64,000 nucleotides of DNA from Oceanobacillus sojae (GCF_900162665.1 NZ_LT727813.1:787533-851532), one strand, 5' to 3'. Numbered from the stretch's first letter, positions 34,935-44,252 are shown. Notes: generated by a model from the letters alone, not told the origin. A program made the numbers and translations.

Positions 34935-36714
34935 CCATCATCTTCCTTTCTTCTGCTATTTGCAGGATGATAATTGTACCTCCGTTTAACTCTGTCTCAA
35001 TTCGATAATTGAATCGATCTCCATAATATAACTGCAAGCGATCCAATACATTCTTAAGTCCGATACTGTTTCCGCTGCTCTCCAGAGTATCTGCCTGATC
35101 ACTCATTGATAAGCTTTGAATTACTTCATCTGATATTCCAACACCGTCATCTGCAATTTGCAGAGTTAATTGGTTATCTTGGTATTCAGTCTTTATTTCA
35201 ACATGTGCATGCTCTTTAGAAATCAAACTATATTTCACTGCATTTTCCACTAATGGCTGGATAATAAATTTAATAATCGGAAATTCTTTTGCTTTCGTAT
35301 CCTCTTCAATTTTAATTTCAAGATCCCCTTCATAACGAAGCTCAAGAATTTTGGCATAGTTACGGATATATTGTATCTCTTCAGTCAATGTCACAAGGTC
35401 CGACTTTGTATTCAACGCATAACGAAGCATCTTCCCTAAATAAACACTTACATTTACCACCTCTTTATTCTTCCCTTGTGCTGCTAAACCTCCAATAATT
35501 TCAAGTGTATTATTAAGAAAATGAGGATTTATTTGCAGCAATAAAGCCTTATATTCAGCATTACGCCTGCGAATATTAGTTTTATATTCACTATCAATCA
35601 ATTGTTTCAAACGATTCACCATCTGATCAAATACTTGTAATAAATAACGAATTTCATTGTTTTCGGATCGGATGGCAGGTATAACCTTCTGTGCGCTGTT
35701 GAAATCCCCTTTTTCCAAGTAACGCATTGCCTTCATCAGTCCCCTTAAAGGATCAGTAATCGACGAGGAGAAAAGAAAGGAAGCAATAATAGTAATTAAA
35801 AATAAACCGATACTTAGCAGCAACAGACTTTTCTGTAATTGATTGGAATGGGAAAACAAATCATCTTCGGTTACTTCACTAATTAAAATCCAATCTCCTA
35901 CTGATAACTGTTGGTAAAACATCAGATATTTTTCCTCTTCGTCTTCTATTTCAAGCAAACCCTGACTATTTCCCATACCTGCAATCTGTTTCAAAGACTG
36001 ATCAATGATGGACTGCGGAGTGTGAATATCTTCTGTTAAAACATTTTCGCCTTCATGATCCACAATAAAAGCGTGGCCTTGCTCACCTATCTTAATTTTC
36101 CTCAGTGAATTTTCTATCATTTCTGTGGAGAAATTAACCTTGATAACCCCGCTGTCCTGAAGGGTATTTAAATCCACAAGGGGTATCAGATGACTATTGA
36201 TTGGCATTTCCCGTACTAATGCTGATTGCTGATTTGCATCAATATGAGAATGGGTAAAGGTCTTATCATTTTTAAGATAATCCTGGTACCATTCCGTTTC
36301 CTCCAACTCTGGATAGTCGCCCCAGATTCCTTCCCCATCATGTGTAAAAATGGAGACGGAAATATTATTAGAATTATTGACCATCATGGAACTGAGCATA
36401 TCATTAAGCTCGTTTCTCACCATTAATCTGGCAGTTTCCAATGTTTCATCATCATTATTATTATTGTTCTCTACTCGCAGCCAATCCTGTGTAATGGAAT
36501 TAGCTAATACCTGCTGTCCTACATCCGCCGCCTGCATTGTAACAGAGTCAACATAGAGTGAGAATTGATCCATCATACCAATCGTTAACTCTTGTGTTTG
36601 TTCCCTTATATAATTTGTAAATAAATTCGGCATAATTAGAGACAAAATTAAAAAAGGAATGGTTAACACACAGGAGAAAACGAGAAATAATTTATTCCGC
36701 AACGATAAAAACAT
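34912..36714 (-). CDS. YesM-type sensor histidine kinase
   Basis: A 600-residue membrane kinase. Helix one is at about 10-30, then an extracellular Cache-type sensor (about 35-290), helix two at 296-316, HAMP (318-370), a LytS/YesM-type phosphoacceptor region with His398 (QINPHFLNNTLEII), and a HATPase domain (about 485-595, LVENAVKYSLI, DDGVGISDE). This class senses extracellular sugars and works with YesN-type regulators that control sugar uptake genes. Its partner gene follows with an overlap and is frameshifted. Confidence 0.92.
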   Translation of the reverse strand: MFLSLRNKLFLVFSCVLTIPFLILSLIMPNLFTNYIREQTQELTIGMMDQFSLYVDSVTMQAADVGQQVLANSITQDWLRVENNNNNDDETLETARLMVRNELNDMLSSMMVNNSNNISVSIFTHDGEGIWGDYPELEETEWYQDYLKNDKTFTHSHIDANQQSALVREMPINSHLIPLVDLNTLQDSGVIKVNFSTEMIENSLRKIKIGEQGHAFIVDHEGENVLTEDIHTPQSIIDQSLKQIAGMGNSQGLLEIEDEEEKYLMFYQQLSVGDWILISEVTEDDLFSHSNQLQKSLLLLSIGLFLITIIASFLFSSSITDPLRGLMKAMRYLEKGDFNSAQKVIPAIRSENNEIRYLLQVFDQMVNRLKQLIDSEYKTNIRRRNAEYKALLLQINPHFLNNTLEIIGGLAAQGKNKEVVNVSVYLGKMLRYALNTKSDLVTLTEEIQYIRNYAKILELRYEGDLEIKIEEDTKAKEFPIIKFIIQPLVENAVKYSLISKEHAHVEIKTEYQDNQLTLQIADDGVGISDEVIQSLSMSDQADTLESSGNSIGLKNVLDRLQLYYGDRFNYRIETELNGGTIIILQIAEERKMMDEKRLDR

Positions 36715-36814
36715 ATAAAGTCCTCCATAGAAAATCTCTAAGCTGCCAATCCTTTTTTCATTATATCATCACGGAGAAAGAGAGAATCCTCCATTCAGCT
36801 GCACTGTATTTTAG

Positions 36815-36843
36815 AAAAGGAAGGTGAGTCAGACCTTCCTTTT
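36815..36843 (-). terminator. Terminator of the GH32 gene
   Basis: Perfect 11-bp arms (36815-36825 and 36833-36843) with a seven-base loop; nine bases past the GH32 stop codon, with a T-tract on the minus strand. Confidence 0.8.
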
Positions 36844-36851
36844 TCATTGCA

Positions 36852-39800
36852 TTATTCTTTTTCAATATCCGAGAACACCTCTGCTGATACCTGCCATTGC
36901 TGATTTGAGCTTGCCTTCTCTTCCTGCAAGTCTGTCAGCGTAAGTTTTCCATCTTCTGTTACCGTCAATACCTGTCCATTATGAAGAGAACGAATGACTA
37001 CAGCTTCATTATCCAGCTGTTCAATCAGCCAGCGCTGGTTGTCATAACCAAGATAATCATATAGTTGAATTTTTTGTTGATTGGTATCGAGGTCAAATGC
37101 CTGACTATGCTCTGTTCTAATTGAATAAGACCCCTGTTCGTCTCCTGTCGGAAAAAGAAACCACATCATTTGTTCTTCTTCCAATACTACGGGCTCTTCA
37201 TTTTGCAGGTTAGCAGCGTATAATGATTGACCCGTTTCTACATTCATAAAAGCAGTTTGTGCTAGATCAGCATCTGAGACCTGGTTTATCTCTACATTTT
37301 GATATGTCGCTTTGCCATCAAAAACATTTAATCCAAAGTGCCCTTGAGCAAATGTGCCATCCCGGAGATTAATGATATTCTCGCCATCAACGTCAATACG
37401 GATATGCGGTCCATTGGCTTCGATTTTGATAGCATAGGTTTTACCCGGCTCGATAAATGCTGGTACATTACTAATCACCATATGCTCTTCTAACTGACCA
37501 TTTACCTTATAAAACAAGCGGAATGCCTTCATATTAGGGTCTAAATTAAAATAGTAACCACTACTGCCATCTTCATTTGCCCGAAACACGATGGCCCCGG
37601 CGCCGCCATCAGGGCTCAGTGTCATATCAGCTTCATAAATAAAATTCCCACCTGTATCCTCCGCCATATAATTGGCGTCCCCGCTATGCGAACCACGAAT
37701 TCCTGCTTCCGTTTTCAGCCATTTTACTGTTTCAATATCAGATTGCCAGCCTGTCAGATTGGTATGGAATTCTCCATCATGCACCTGTATTTCCAGCGTT
37801 TTTGAAACCTTTTCATCCGGTGCAGAAACAGTAATCACTGCTTCCCCATCACCAACAGCTTCTAATTCAGCCTGTTGATTATCCGACGTAATAATATGAA
37901 CCACATCCGTGTCAGATACAGACCATGTCAAGTCCCCAGAACCAGCACCATTTTTCAAAGCAGCCTGAAGAGAAAGTGTATCACCGATATTCATCTCTCT
38001 TTTACTTGTATCCATCACAATTTCTGCCTCATCTTCATTGTGACGATCCCAAATATCTTCCAACTGATTTACTTTTAATGAGATAATCTCGACAGGTCCA
38101 TTTTCTGTATAGAAGCTCATCCCTCTGCTTGCCGCATCAGGGAAAATAACATCAGAGAAAACCACTCGTCCATCGTTCGCAAACACCTCTATCGAACCAT
38201 TGTCTACGAAAATATTTAATTTCACGCGCTGCCCATCAAGACTTAAATCTGCTTCATGACGTGTGCTAAATTGATTGGAGAAATCTGTTTGTCCAGATTC
38301 CGAACGGTCAACAAAGATTTGCTCATCAGCCGGGCGATATCCAATCACACTTTTTTCTTCAGCACCCTGACGAACCCGAAAACCAAATTCTGATGCATCA
38401 CTGTCAGATGGAATCTCAATCTCTGCTTCGATTTGATAGGATTCACCATCAACCTTCTCCAAAAGTTTTTCTGCATCTTCTTCACTTACCTGTTGATTAC
38501 TTGCTTCAAATATCGTCTCACTAATCGGAGTTAATTCTTCAATTGGAGATTGAGCAAGCCGTATCCCCTGTTCTGTATCTATCAGCCTTAATTCCCTTGG
38601 TATCGTTAATTGTCCTTTCCACTCCTCTGTCGGAAAATCAAATGGATAATCCCAATTCGTCATCCACGCAAGGGTAATCCGACGGTCATCTGGCATATCC
38701 GCAAAAGACATCGAAGCATAAAATTCCTTGCCAAAATCAGTTTTCAACACATCTCCCGCTTCATTATCATTAATAAATGTTCCTTCTTCTGTTAAATCAC
38801 CAATAAAGTATTCGGCATCAGAGCCCTCTGTATTCGGGTTGGCACCGGTACTAATCATTAACACCCATTTGGTCTCATCTGTTCCTTCTATTGGTAATTC
38901 AAATAAGTCCGGACATTCCCAAACACCGCCCCGTACATAATCTTCATATCCAAAGCTGTCAGTATGCTCCCAATCAATCAGATTTTCAGAGGTGAAAAAA
39001 CGGATATGATCACCTCCTGAAACGGCCATTATCCAACGATTATTTTCTTCATCACGGACTACTTTAGGATCCCGAAAATCCCAGCTTCCCGGATCATCTT
39101 CTGTCTTTCCTGGGTTATCAATTACAATAGGATGCTCCTCCGAATATTCCCATGTGCGCCCTTTATCATGACTATAAGCAAGCCCAATTCGTTGATTTCC
39201 GTTCTCTTGGTCAGGATTAAAAGAGGTATAATAAGCAACTAACCCCTTCCCGTCTGTATCAGAAAAAAGCCCGGATGCATTATCTTCATCTACAACAGCT
39301 GAACCCGACCAAACATGACCATGCTCATTCCAAGGCAACGCAGTGGGCAAATGCTTCCAATGGATGAGATCTTCGCTTACAGCGTGCGACCAGGTACCGC
39401 CATCCTGATGAAAGAGATGATACTCCCCTTCAAAGTAAACAAGGCCGTTTGGATCACTTGCCGACCCTCTTGCCGGTGTATAGTGGTAGTTCGGACGATA
39501 ATTTTCTTTGAAATATTTATCGGTTGGTACCGTATAGACATTTTCAAAGTAAGCTGCTCCCGACAAATTAACCAGCCCAATCTGACCTTCCTGATATTGA
39601 TCGTCTGTATATTCTATTGCCGGCTCACGATAACCGTCCAGATAGGCTGTTACTTGGTTATCCTTCACTATAAGCTCCATATGATGCCTCGCCCCGCTGA
39701 TGGAGGAATATGATTGCTCTGAGCTTGCCAGCACAGTACCATCCAGTAACTGCAATTGCATCTCAACTTGTTTATTCAGCTTCACTAATACGACTTGGTA

Positions 39801-40592
39801 ACCATCCGTTGTCTCTTGATTTGTCCGGAAAGAAAATCCAGCAGCTCCCTCTTCTTCTGCAAATGAAAAATCACCTTCCATAACAAAGTTATCTTCTTGT
39901 CTATCAAAGGTCAGTTGTCCTTCTCCAGTAGCTTTTATCCCCCGGATATCCGGCTGCCACTGTCCTTCTGTCATAATAATCTCACCTAAATTATGAGCAA
40001 AATCACTTACATATACATTCTCAAAATATCCTGTTCCATCCTCCACATGGAGTCCCAAAACTCCAGATGCATCGTTTTCTATCTCCGTTACCAATATCTC
40101 GTTATACTGATTATTCCAGTATACTTGAAGCTTCTGATTAACTACTTTTACTTTGAGATGATATATCTCTCCCGCTTCCATCTCTATTTCTACTTCCTCT
40201 AAAGGCTTATCTAAATCTTGTCGATCATAAAGCTGAAGTCTGCCTTCCTCTTGATCTATTTGAATCATATAACCTTGCTTATCTGTTGTGCTTGCCCGGA
40301 AGATTAAACCAGCTTTGGTTTTCTTCTCAGCTATTTTAATATCTGCCTCATAGGTAAAGTCATCAGCAGCTGTATCAGAAAATGCTGCAGCCTGCTCATT
40401 CTCCTTTGAAGTTAGCTGGATACCTTGGACAGTATCCTTCAGTTCCCCTGTACCTGCCACGCCCCAGTTCCGTAAATTCGTATTTGCTTTGTTCATTTCT
40501 TCCTCCTTATCAACTGCCTCAATTTCTGAGTCATAAATAAACACGATAGCCAGTATAAACAGCATAAACCAGATAGAGCGCTTGCCTATCAT
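36852..40592 (-). CDS. Secreted multidomain GH32 fructan hydrolase (levanase-type)
   Basis: A 1246-residue secreted enzyme with a signal peptide (1-26). Order: two LamG/concanavalin-like domains (about 35-197, 205-355), GH32 five-blade propeller (366-670), GH32 C-terminal sandwich (690-845), a Big2 immunoglobulin-like domain (855-940), a third LamG-like domain (945-1105) and a ricin-type trefoil (1110-1246). Catalytic residues are present: Asp380 in SDPNG, Asp in RDP (507-509) and Glu559 in EC. The usual WMNDPNG is SASDPNG here. It should cleave levan or inulin outside the cell. Levanase is the best guess; other fructan activities are possible. Confidence 0.88.
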   Translation of the reverse strand: MIGKRSIWFMLFILAIVFIYDSEIEAVDKEEEMNKANTNLRNWGVAGTGELKDTVQGIQLTSKENEQAAAFSDTAADDFTYEADIKIAEKKTKAGLIFRASTTDKQGYMIQIDQEEGRLQLYDRQDLDKPLEEVEIEMEAGEIYHLKVKVVNQKLQVYWNNQYNEILVTEIENDASGVLGLHVEDGTGYFENVYVSDFAHNLGEIIMTEGQWQPDIRGIKATGEGQLTFDRQEDNFVMEGDFSFAEEEGAAGFSFRTNQETTDGYQVVLVKLNKQVEMQLQLLDGTVLASSEQSYSSISGARHHMELIVKDNQVTAYLDGYREPAIEYTDDQYQEGQIGLVNLSGAAYFENVYTVPTDKYFKENYRPNYHYTPARGSASDPNGLVYFEGEYHLFHQDGGTWSHAVSEDLIHWKHLPTALPWNEHGHVWSGSAVVDEDNASGLFSDTDGKGLVAYYTSFNPDQENGNQRIGLAYSHDKGRTWEYSEEHPIVIDNPGKTEDDPGSWDFRDPKVVRDEENNRWIMAVSGGDHIRFFTSENLIDWEHTDSFGYEDYVRGGVWECPDLFELPIEGTDETKWVLMISTGANPNTEGSDAEYFIGDLTEEGTFINDNEAGDVLKTDFGKEFYASMSFADMPDDRRITLAWMTNWDYPFDFPTEEWKGQLTIPRELRLIDTEQGIRLAQSPIEELTPISETIFEASNQQVSEEDAEKLLEKVDGESYQIEAEIEIPSDSDASEFGFRVRQGAEEKSVIGYRPADEQIFVDRSESGQTDFSNQFSTRHEADLSLDGQRVKLNIFVDNGSIEVFANDGRVVFSDVIFPDAASRGMSFYTENGPVEIISLKVNQLEDIWDRHNEDEAEIVMDTSKREMNIGDTLSLQAALKNGAGSGDLTWSVSDTDVVHIITSDNQQAELEAVGDGEAVITVSAPDEKVSKTLEIQVHDGEFHTNLTGWQSDIETVKWLKTEAGIRGSHSGDANYMAEDTGGNFIYEADMTLSPDGGAGAIVFRANEDGSSGYYFNLDPNMKAFRLFYKVNGQLEEHMVISNVPAFIEPGKTYAIKIEANGPHIRIDVDGENIINLRDGTFAQGHFGLNVFDGKATYQNVEINQVSDADLAQTAFMNVETGQSLYAANLQNEEPVVLEEEQMMWFLFPTGDEQGSYSIRTEHSQAFDLDTNQQKIQLYDYLGYDNQRWLIEQLDNEAVVIRSLHNGQVLTVTEDGKLTLTDLQEEKASSNQQWQVSAEVFSDIEKE

Positions 40593-40654
40593 TTTTCTGC
40601 CGATAGTAATTCCTCCTTTTTAATAGTCATAAAAAAACTGATTTTCCATTTTAT

Positions 40655-40668
40655 ATCAACCGGTTGAC
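40655..40668. promoter_or_regulatory. LacI-type operator O2 upstream of the GH32 gene
   Basis: Contains the perfect 12-bp palindrome TCAACCGGTTGA (40656-40667) with the central CG of LacI-family operators. It lies downstream of the promoter, between +1 and the start codon. Confidence 0.65.
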
Positions 40669-40703
40669 ATAAAATTAATAAATAGACGAATAAGTACAAG
40701 ACC

Positions 40704-40732
40704 ATCATAGAGTAACCGCTTTCATATGTCAA
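40704..40732 (-). promoter_or_regulatory. Promoter of the GH32 gene
   Basis: Consensus -35 TTGACA (40727-40732) and -10 TATGAT (40704-40709) on the minus strand, spaced by exactly 17 bases, 112 bases from the start codon. It is overlapped by the cre site and operator O1. Confidence 0.8.
40711..40724 (-). promoter_or_regulatory. CcpA cre site in the GH32 promoter
   Basis: TGAAAGCGGTTACT on the minus strand fits the cre consensus TGWAARCGNTWNCW at every position and lies inside the promoter spacer, a placement typical of direct catabolite repression. Confidence 0.8.
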
Positions 40733-40742
40733 GCGGTTGTCA
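40727..40742. promoter_or_regulatory. LacI-type operator O1 overlapping the GH32 -35 box
   Basis: TGACAACCGCTTGACA (minus strand) is an imperfect 16-bp palindrome closely matching O2; its right half is the -35 box. The centre-to-centre distance to O2 is 73 bp, near seven DNA turns. Confidence 0.6.
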
Positions 40743-40934
40743 TAAGATAAAACATTCTGCAGTAGGGGTTTTCTTTCATCCCCCCTGACCAAGAAACAAT
40801 GGCTAAATTCCCAACATCGTGGGACTGCAACAAAATTCAATCACCTTTTTATGCCCTGTATATTGTATTTTGTGTATCAAGAGAATTTACTCTCTTACAA
40901 GAAGGATACTTCCGTTTTATTAACTATATCTTCA

Positions 40935-41804
40935 CTACCCATCACTTTTATAATGAATCAATGTATCCTCTTTTGCAAAGCCGGCTTTCTCGTAAATATG
41001 ATTCACTTGATGATTTCCAGCATCTACCGTAAGATGTATCTCATTTATTTCAGAATAGGAAAACATTGCTGTTAATGCTTCCTTTAACAGCAGACTCCCA
41101 AAACCTTTATTTTGATAATTGTTCGATACAGCAAAATATTCTAACGATGCTTCAGAAACCTCCTTGTCTATTTCAAAATAAGCATAACCAATAAGCCCTC
41201 CATTATCATCCTTCAAAACCCTCAGTATATTATCCTTGCCGAGTCTGCTCCAGATTGTCTCTGCGTCATAATATGTACCTGGAAAAGTGACATCATGCAG
41301 CTCTTGAAATACAGGAAAATCTTCTGCTTTCATCGAAATGCTTTTTATTTCCTCAAGCATGTCAAAACGGCTCCGATGGATGATTAAACTTAAATGATGA
41401 CCTTTTTCTTCAGCATTTATCTGCTTCAAAAACAATTGCTGCTTTGTATTTTTTTCGTTAATTAAGAAGGAAAATTGCTGAACTGCAGGGTAATTTTCTT
41501 TTAAACATCCCCATAACTCAGCGGATATCTCCATACTTTCTGTTTTATTAAAAGGGCCCCAGGCCTCTGCTTCCCTATTTTCAATATCCAATCCGCATGC
41601 AGCTATAATCTCACCAGTGTTGTTTTTTGCTATAAAAAAGGAAGCGTCTCCCTTTTCATCAATGAAATCCTCTTTAAGCGTTCTCAAAATATCTGCCTGA
41701 TCGGTTCCGCAAAAACCAATATGATTGAATTTTTGATTATTTATATCAGCAAGAAATGCGGACAGTAATTCAAGATCATTTGCTCTTTCTATTAAAATAC
41801 TCAT
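40935..41804 (-). CDS. Double-domain GNAT family N-acetyltransferase
   Basis: A 289-residue protein with two GNAT units. The C-terminal one (about 145-289) has the acetyl-CoA loop YQNKGFGSLLLKEAL and a complete fold; the N-terminal one (1-140) is more divergent and has no clear acetyl-CoA loop. The start at 41804 follows AAAGGAG; the frame continues upstream to 41960 without a site. Monocistronic; substrate unknown. The 40593-40934 gap on its far side contains only the GH32 promoter region. Confidence 0.82.
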   Translation of the reverse strand: MSILIERANDLELLSAFLADINNQKFNHIGFCGTDQADILRTLKEDFIDEKGDASFFIAKNNTGEIIAACGLDIENREAEAWGPFNKTESMEISAELWGCLKENYPAVQQFSFLINEKNTKQQLFLKQINAEEKGHHLSLIIHRSRFDMLEEIKSISMKAEDFPVFQELHDVTFPGTYYDAETIWSRLGKDNILRVLKDDNGGLIGYAYFEIDKEVSEASLEYFAVSNNYQNKGFGSLLLKEALTAMFSYSEINEIHLTVDAGNHQVNHIYEKAGFAKEDTLIHYKSDG

Positions 41805-42001
41805 TGAAAATCTCCTTTTATCTTCATGATCCATATCTGCACGTACTTTCTTTTTAAATGTAACATATTTTTTCAGAAAATATCCATTTATTCCATAAGC
41901 AGCGAAATATATCTTATATTGCTTGTTAACGTACATACTTTTACAATAAATGATAGACACATACCAATATATAGATTGATTAACTGAAGAGGAGGGATTT
42001 T

Positions 42002-43171
42002 TTGCAGAATTATCAGTGGGAGCCTTTATCCGTTGAAGAAATGCGTTACCTGATGAAAGATATCTCTATACCATGGTGGATTGCTGGCGGCTGGGCGCTG
42101 GACCTGCATTACGGGAAGCAGACAAGAAAGCATGACGACATGGATATTCTTATTAGGAAAATAGATTTACCTTTATTAAAAAAGCATCTGGGTGAAAGCT
42201 ATGAATTATTTCTTGCTAACAATGGCAGTTTATCCAAGCTTACAGATTCAGAGAATTTAAATATACAATCAGGCAGTATCTGGGTGAAAATGAAGCATGA
42301 AATAACCTGGCTATTTGAAATTATGCTTATAGATACCGAAAATAATGAATGGATTTATAAAAGAGAGAATCAGATTAGAAAACCGCTAAATGAGATTGGA
42401 GCAATAACTGAGGATGATACACCCTATATAAAACCTGAGATACAATTATTATATAAAGGCGGGAGTTCTGTTATCAGACAAAAAGACGATGATGATTTAG
42501 AGCGGATGCTTCCTATTCTGAAAAGAAATGAAATGGAGTGGCTTTACCATACATTAAGTCAGCAATTTAACGGGGAACATCCCTGGCTGCCAATAATCAA
42601 TAATAGAATTCAAAGTCTCCCCTCTCATATCTTAGTTGTTGGCGGAACTGGCATATTATCCGAAGCATCCCTATGGCTTACTAATAATTCAGCTAAAGTC
42701 TCCATTATCGCACGCGATCAGGGAAAAATGGAAAGATTGATGTCTAAAGCCCATCCAGATACCTTCATTACACCACTATTGGTAGATTACAAAGATAGTG
42801 CTGCATTAAAAGAAAACATCAAAAACTGCATTCAGCAAGATGGTCCAATTGATTTAGTTATTGCTTGGATTCATTCTAGTTCTAATCATGCTTTAGATAT
42901 TGTTTCCCGTGAAGTTGCACAGCAAAGTTCGACCTGGAAGCTCTATCATGTATTGGGGAGCAGCTCAAATTTAGCTCAAATCAAAGAAGCTGCCGTAAAG
43001 AAATATTCAGGCTGCCAGTACAGACAAATTCAGCTTGGATTTATTTTAGAAAAAGAACATTCCAGGTGGTTAACAAATCAAGAAATCAGCGAGGGAGTAA
43101 TTGATGCTGTTGCTAATGAAAAGAGTGTCAAAGTTATTGGCACTCTGGAGCCTTGGGATAGACGGCCTTAA
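42002..43171 (+). CDS. Nucleotidyltransferase fused to an SDR-like Rossmann domain
   Basis: A 389-residue fusion. Residues 1-195 resemble aminoglycoside adenylyltransferase-type nucleotidyltransferases: WWIAGGWALDL (25-35) and the metal site DDMD (45-48). Residues 205-389 are a short-chain dehydrogenase-like Rossmann domain with VVGGTGILS at 212-220, IARDQGKMERL and a late GFI motif, but no YxxxK catalytic pair that I can find. The frame is continuous. Start is TTG at 42002 behind GAGGAGGGA. Substrate and joint function unknown. Confidence 0.78.
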   Translation: MQNYQWEPLSVEEMRYLMKDISIPWWIAGGWALDLHYGKQTRKHDDMDILIRKIDLPLLKKHLGESYELFLANNGSLSKLTDSENLNIQSGSIWVKMKHEITWLFEIMLIDTENNEWIYKRENQIRKPLNEIGAITEDDTPYIKPEIQLLYKGGSSVIRQKDDDDLERMLPILKRNEMEWLYHTLSQQFNGEHPWLPIINNRIQSLPSHILVVGGTGILSEASLWLTNNSAKVSIIARDQGKMERLMSKAHPDTFITPLLVDYKDSAALKENIKNCIQQDGPIDLVIAWIHSSSNHALDIVSREVAQQSSTWKLYHVLGSSSNLAQIKEAAVKKYSGCQYRQIQLGFILEKEHSRWLTNQEISEGVIDAVANEKSVKVIGTLEPWDRRP

Positions 43172-43259
43172 CTGTTACTTTTTTTGATTAAGCAGCTGCA
43201 TTTTTATTTCATTAAAATAATCATTCTCCATTGTTTATTATATAAGAACTTCTTCCATT

Positions 43260-43363
43260 TTAGAGAAATGAATCAGTCACCGCATTTAGGTTATTTTTTT
43301 GGTTATCTGACAGGGCCAGTATTAAACCGGCAAAAGCAACAGCTGACTTTCAAATACTGTCAT
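43260..43363 (-). pseudogene. Remnant of a type I holin-like toxin gene (Hol-Tox family)
   Basis: The minus strand has the family's strong GGGGGTGA site (43368-43375) and an ATG at 43363 giving MTVFESQLLLLPV then TAA. After one frameshift the next frame reads FAGLILALSDNQKNN, which matches the middle and end of these short single-helix toxins. So the gene appears intact at its 5' end and broken by a small deletion. The remainder of the 363-base gap 43172-43534 shows no other gene. Confidence 0.5.
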
Positions 43364-43534
43364 AGCATCACCCCCTGTCTAATGGGAGTGTGCCAGTCAC
43401 TCTTAAGTTATCCGAATACTATTGATATATCAACTATACCATAAGACAAGCACTTTTCATTATCTATATTCATTGAGAAAAAATGCTTGTATCAATATGA
43501 AAATCATCTATTACAAAATAAAGGTGGGAACTTT

Positions 43535-43969
43535 ATGAAAAAAGGAACCATACGGCCAATTGCTATTTGCCTGTTTCAAAAAGACAACACAATACTTGTT
43601 GCTGAAGGCTATGATTCTGTAAAAGAAGAATTCTATTACAGACCAATTGGTGGAGGAATTGAATTTGGAGAAAAAAGTTCAGATACCTTGATAAGAGAAA
43701 TAAAAGAAGAATTAGATGCGGATATCTCTAATCTTCAATTTCTCGGTACGATTGAAAGTATTTTCACTTTCGCTGGAGACACAGGTCACGAAATCGTTCA
43801 GGTCTATGATGGGGAATTTATCGACAAGTCCTTATATAACCAGTCTGTTTTACTTGTAAAAGAAGATGATGGAAATACACATAAAGCGATGTGGAAACCT
43901 TTAACTGCATTTCAAAATGGAAAATTACGCCTTGTCCCTGAATCACTTTACAATTTATTAACAAAATGA
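43535..43969 (+). CDS. Nudix hydrolase
   Basis: A 144-residue Nudix protein. The Nudix box reads GGGIEFGEKSSDTLIREIKE followed by ELDADI, matching GX5EX7REUXEE with the last Gly replaced by Asp. Such enzymes hydrolyse nucleoside diphosphates linked to another moiety. ATG at 43535 has an AAGGTGGG site; the upstream extension to 43487 lacks one. Apparently monocistronic, next to an acidic lipoprotein gene; substrate unknown. Confidence 0.85.
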   Translation: MKKGTIRPIAICLFQKDNTILVAEGYDSVKEEFYYRPIGGGIEFGEKSSDTLIREIKEELDADISNLQFLGTIESIFTFAGDTGHEIVQVYDGEFIDKSLYNQSVLLVKEDDGNTHKAMWKPLTAFQNGKLRLVPESLYNLLTK

Positions 43970-44030
43970 ATTTTTCTGATTTTCTTTGTTAAAATCGGGT
44001 AAGAGCATACATTAGAAGGAGTGATTCATC

Positions 44031-44252
44031 ATGAGATTAAATAAATCTTATCTTGCAGCCTTAGGAGTTTCATTGATGCTTATTCTCGGTGCATGTCAGA
44101 GTGATGAAAATGAGGAACCGGAAAATCAGGAACCAGATCAAGAAGAAAATGACAATGAAGATGGAACTGAATCAGAGGATACAGAGGAAAATGATAATGA
44201 AGATGGTTCCGATGAAGACAAAGTTGAGGATATTTTTGAGGGTGGGGAATAG
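44031..44252 (+). CDS. Small acidic lipoprotein
   Basis: A 73-residue lipoprotein: signal with acceptor Cys22 (LGAC) and a mature part made almost only of Glu, Asp, Asn and Gly with repeats of DNEDG. Its ribosome site and first codons (GAAGGAGTGATTCATCATGA) and signal peptide closely match those of the 241-residue lipoprotein at 51583, which carries an extra C-terminal domain; this gene looks like a shortened paralogue. Function unknown. A strong terminator lies at 44458. Confidence 0.7.
   Translation: MRLNKSYLAALGVSLMLILGACQSDENEEPENQEPDQEENDNEDGTESEDTEENDNEDGSDEDKVEDIFEGGE

Noticed and set aside
40799-41075. Two short plus-strand frames upstream of the GH32 promoter
   Set aside because: Overlap the end of the acetyltransferase gene on the other strand, lack ribosome sites and have non-protein-like composition.
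43184-43444. 86-codon plus-strand frame between the fusion protein and the Nudix gene
   Set aside because: No ribosome site; it runs antisense through the toxin remnant, which explains the region better.
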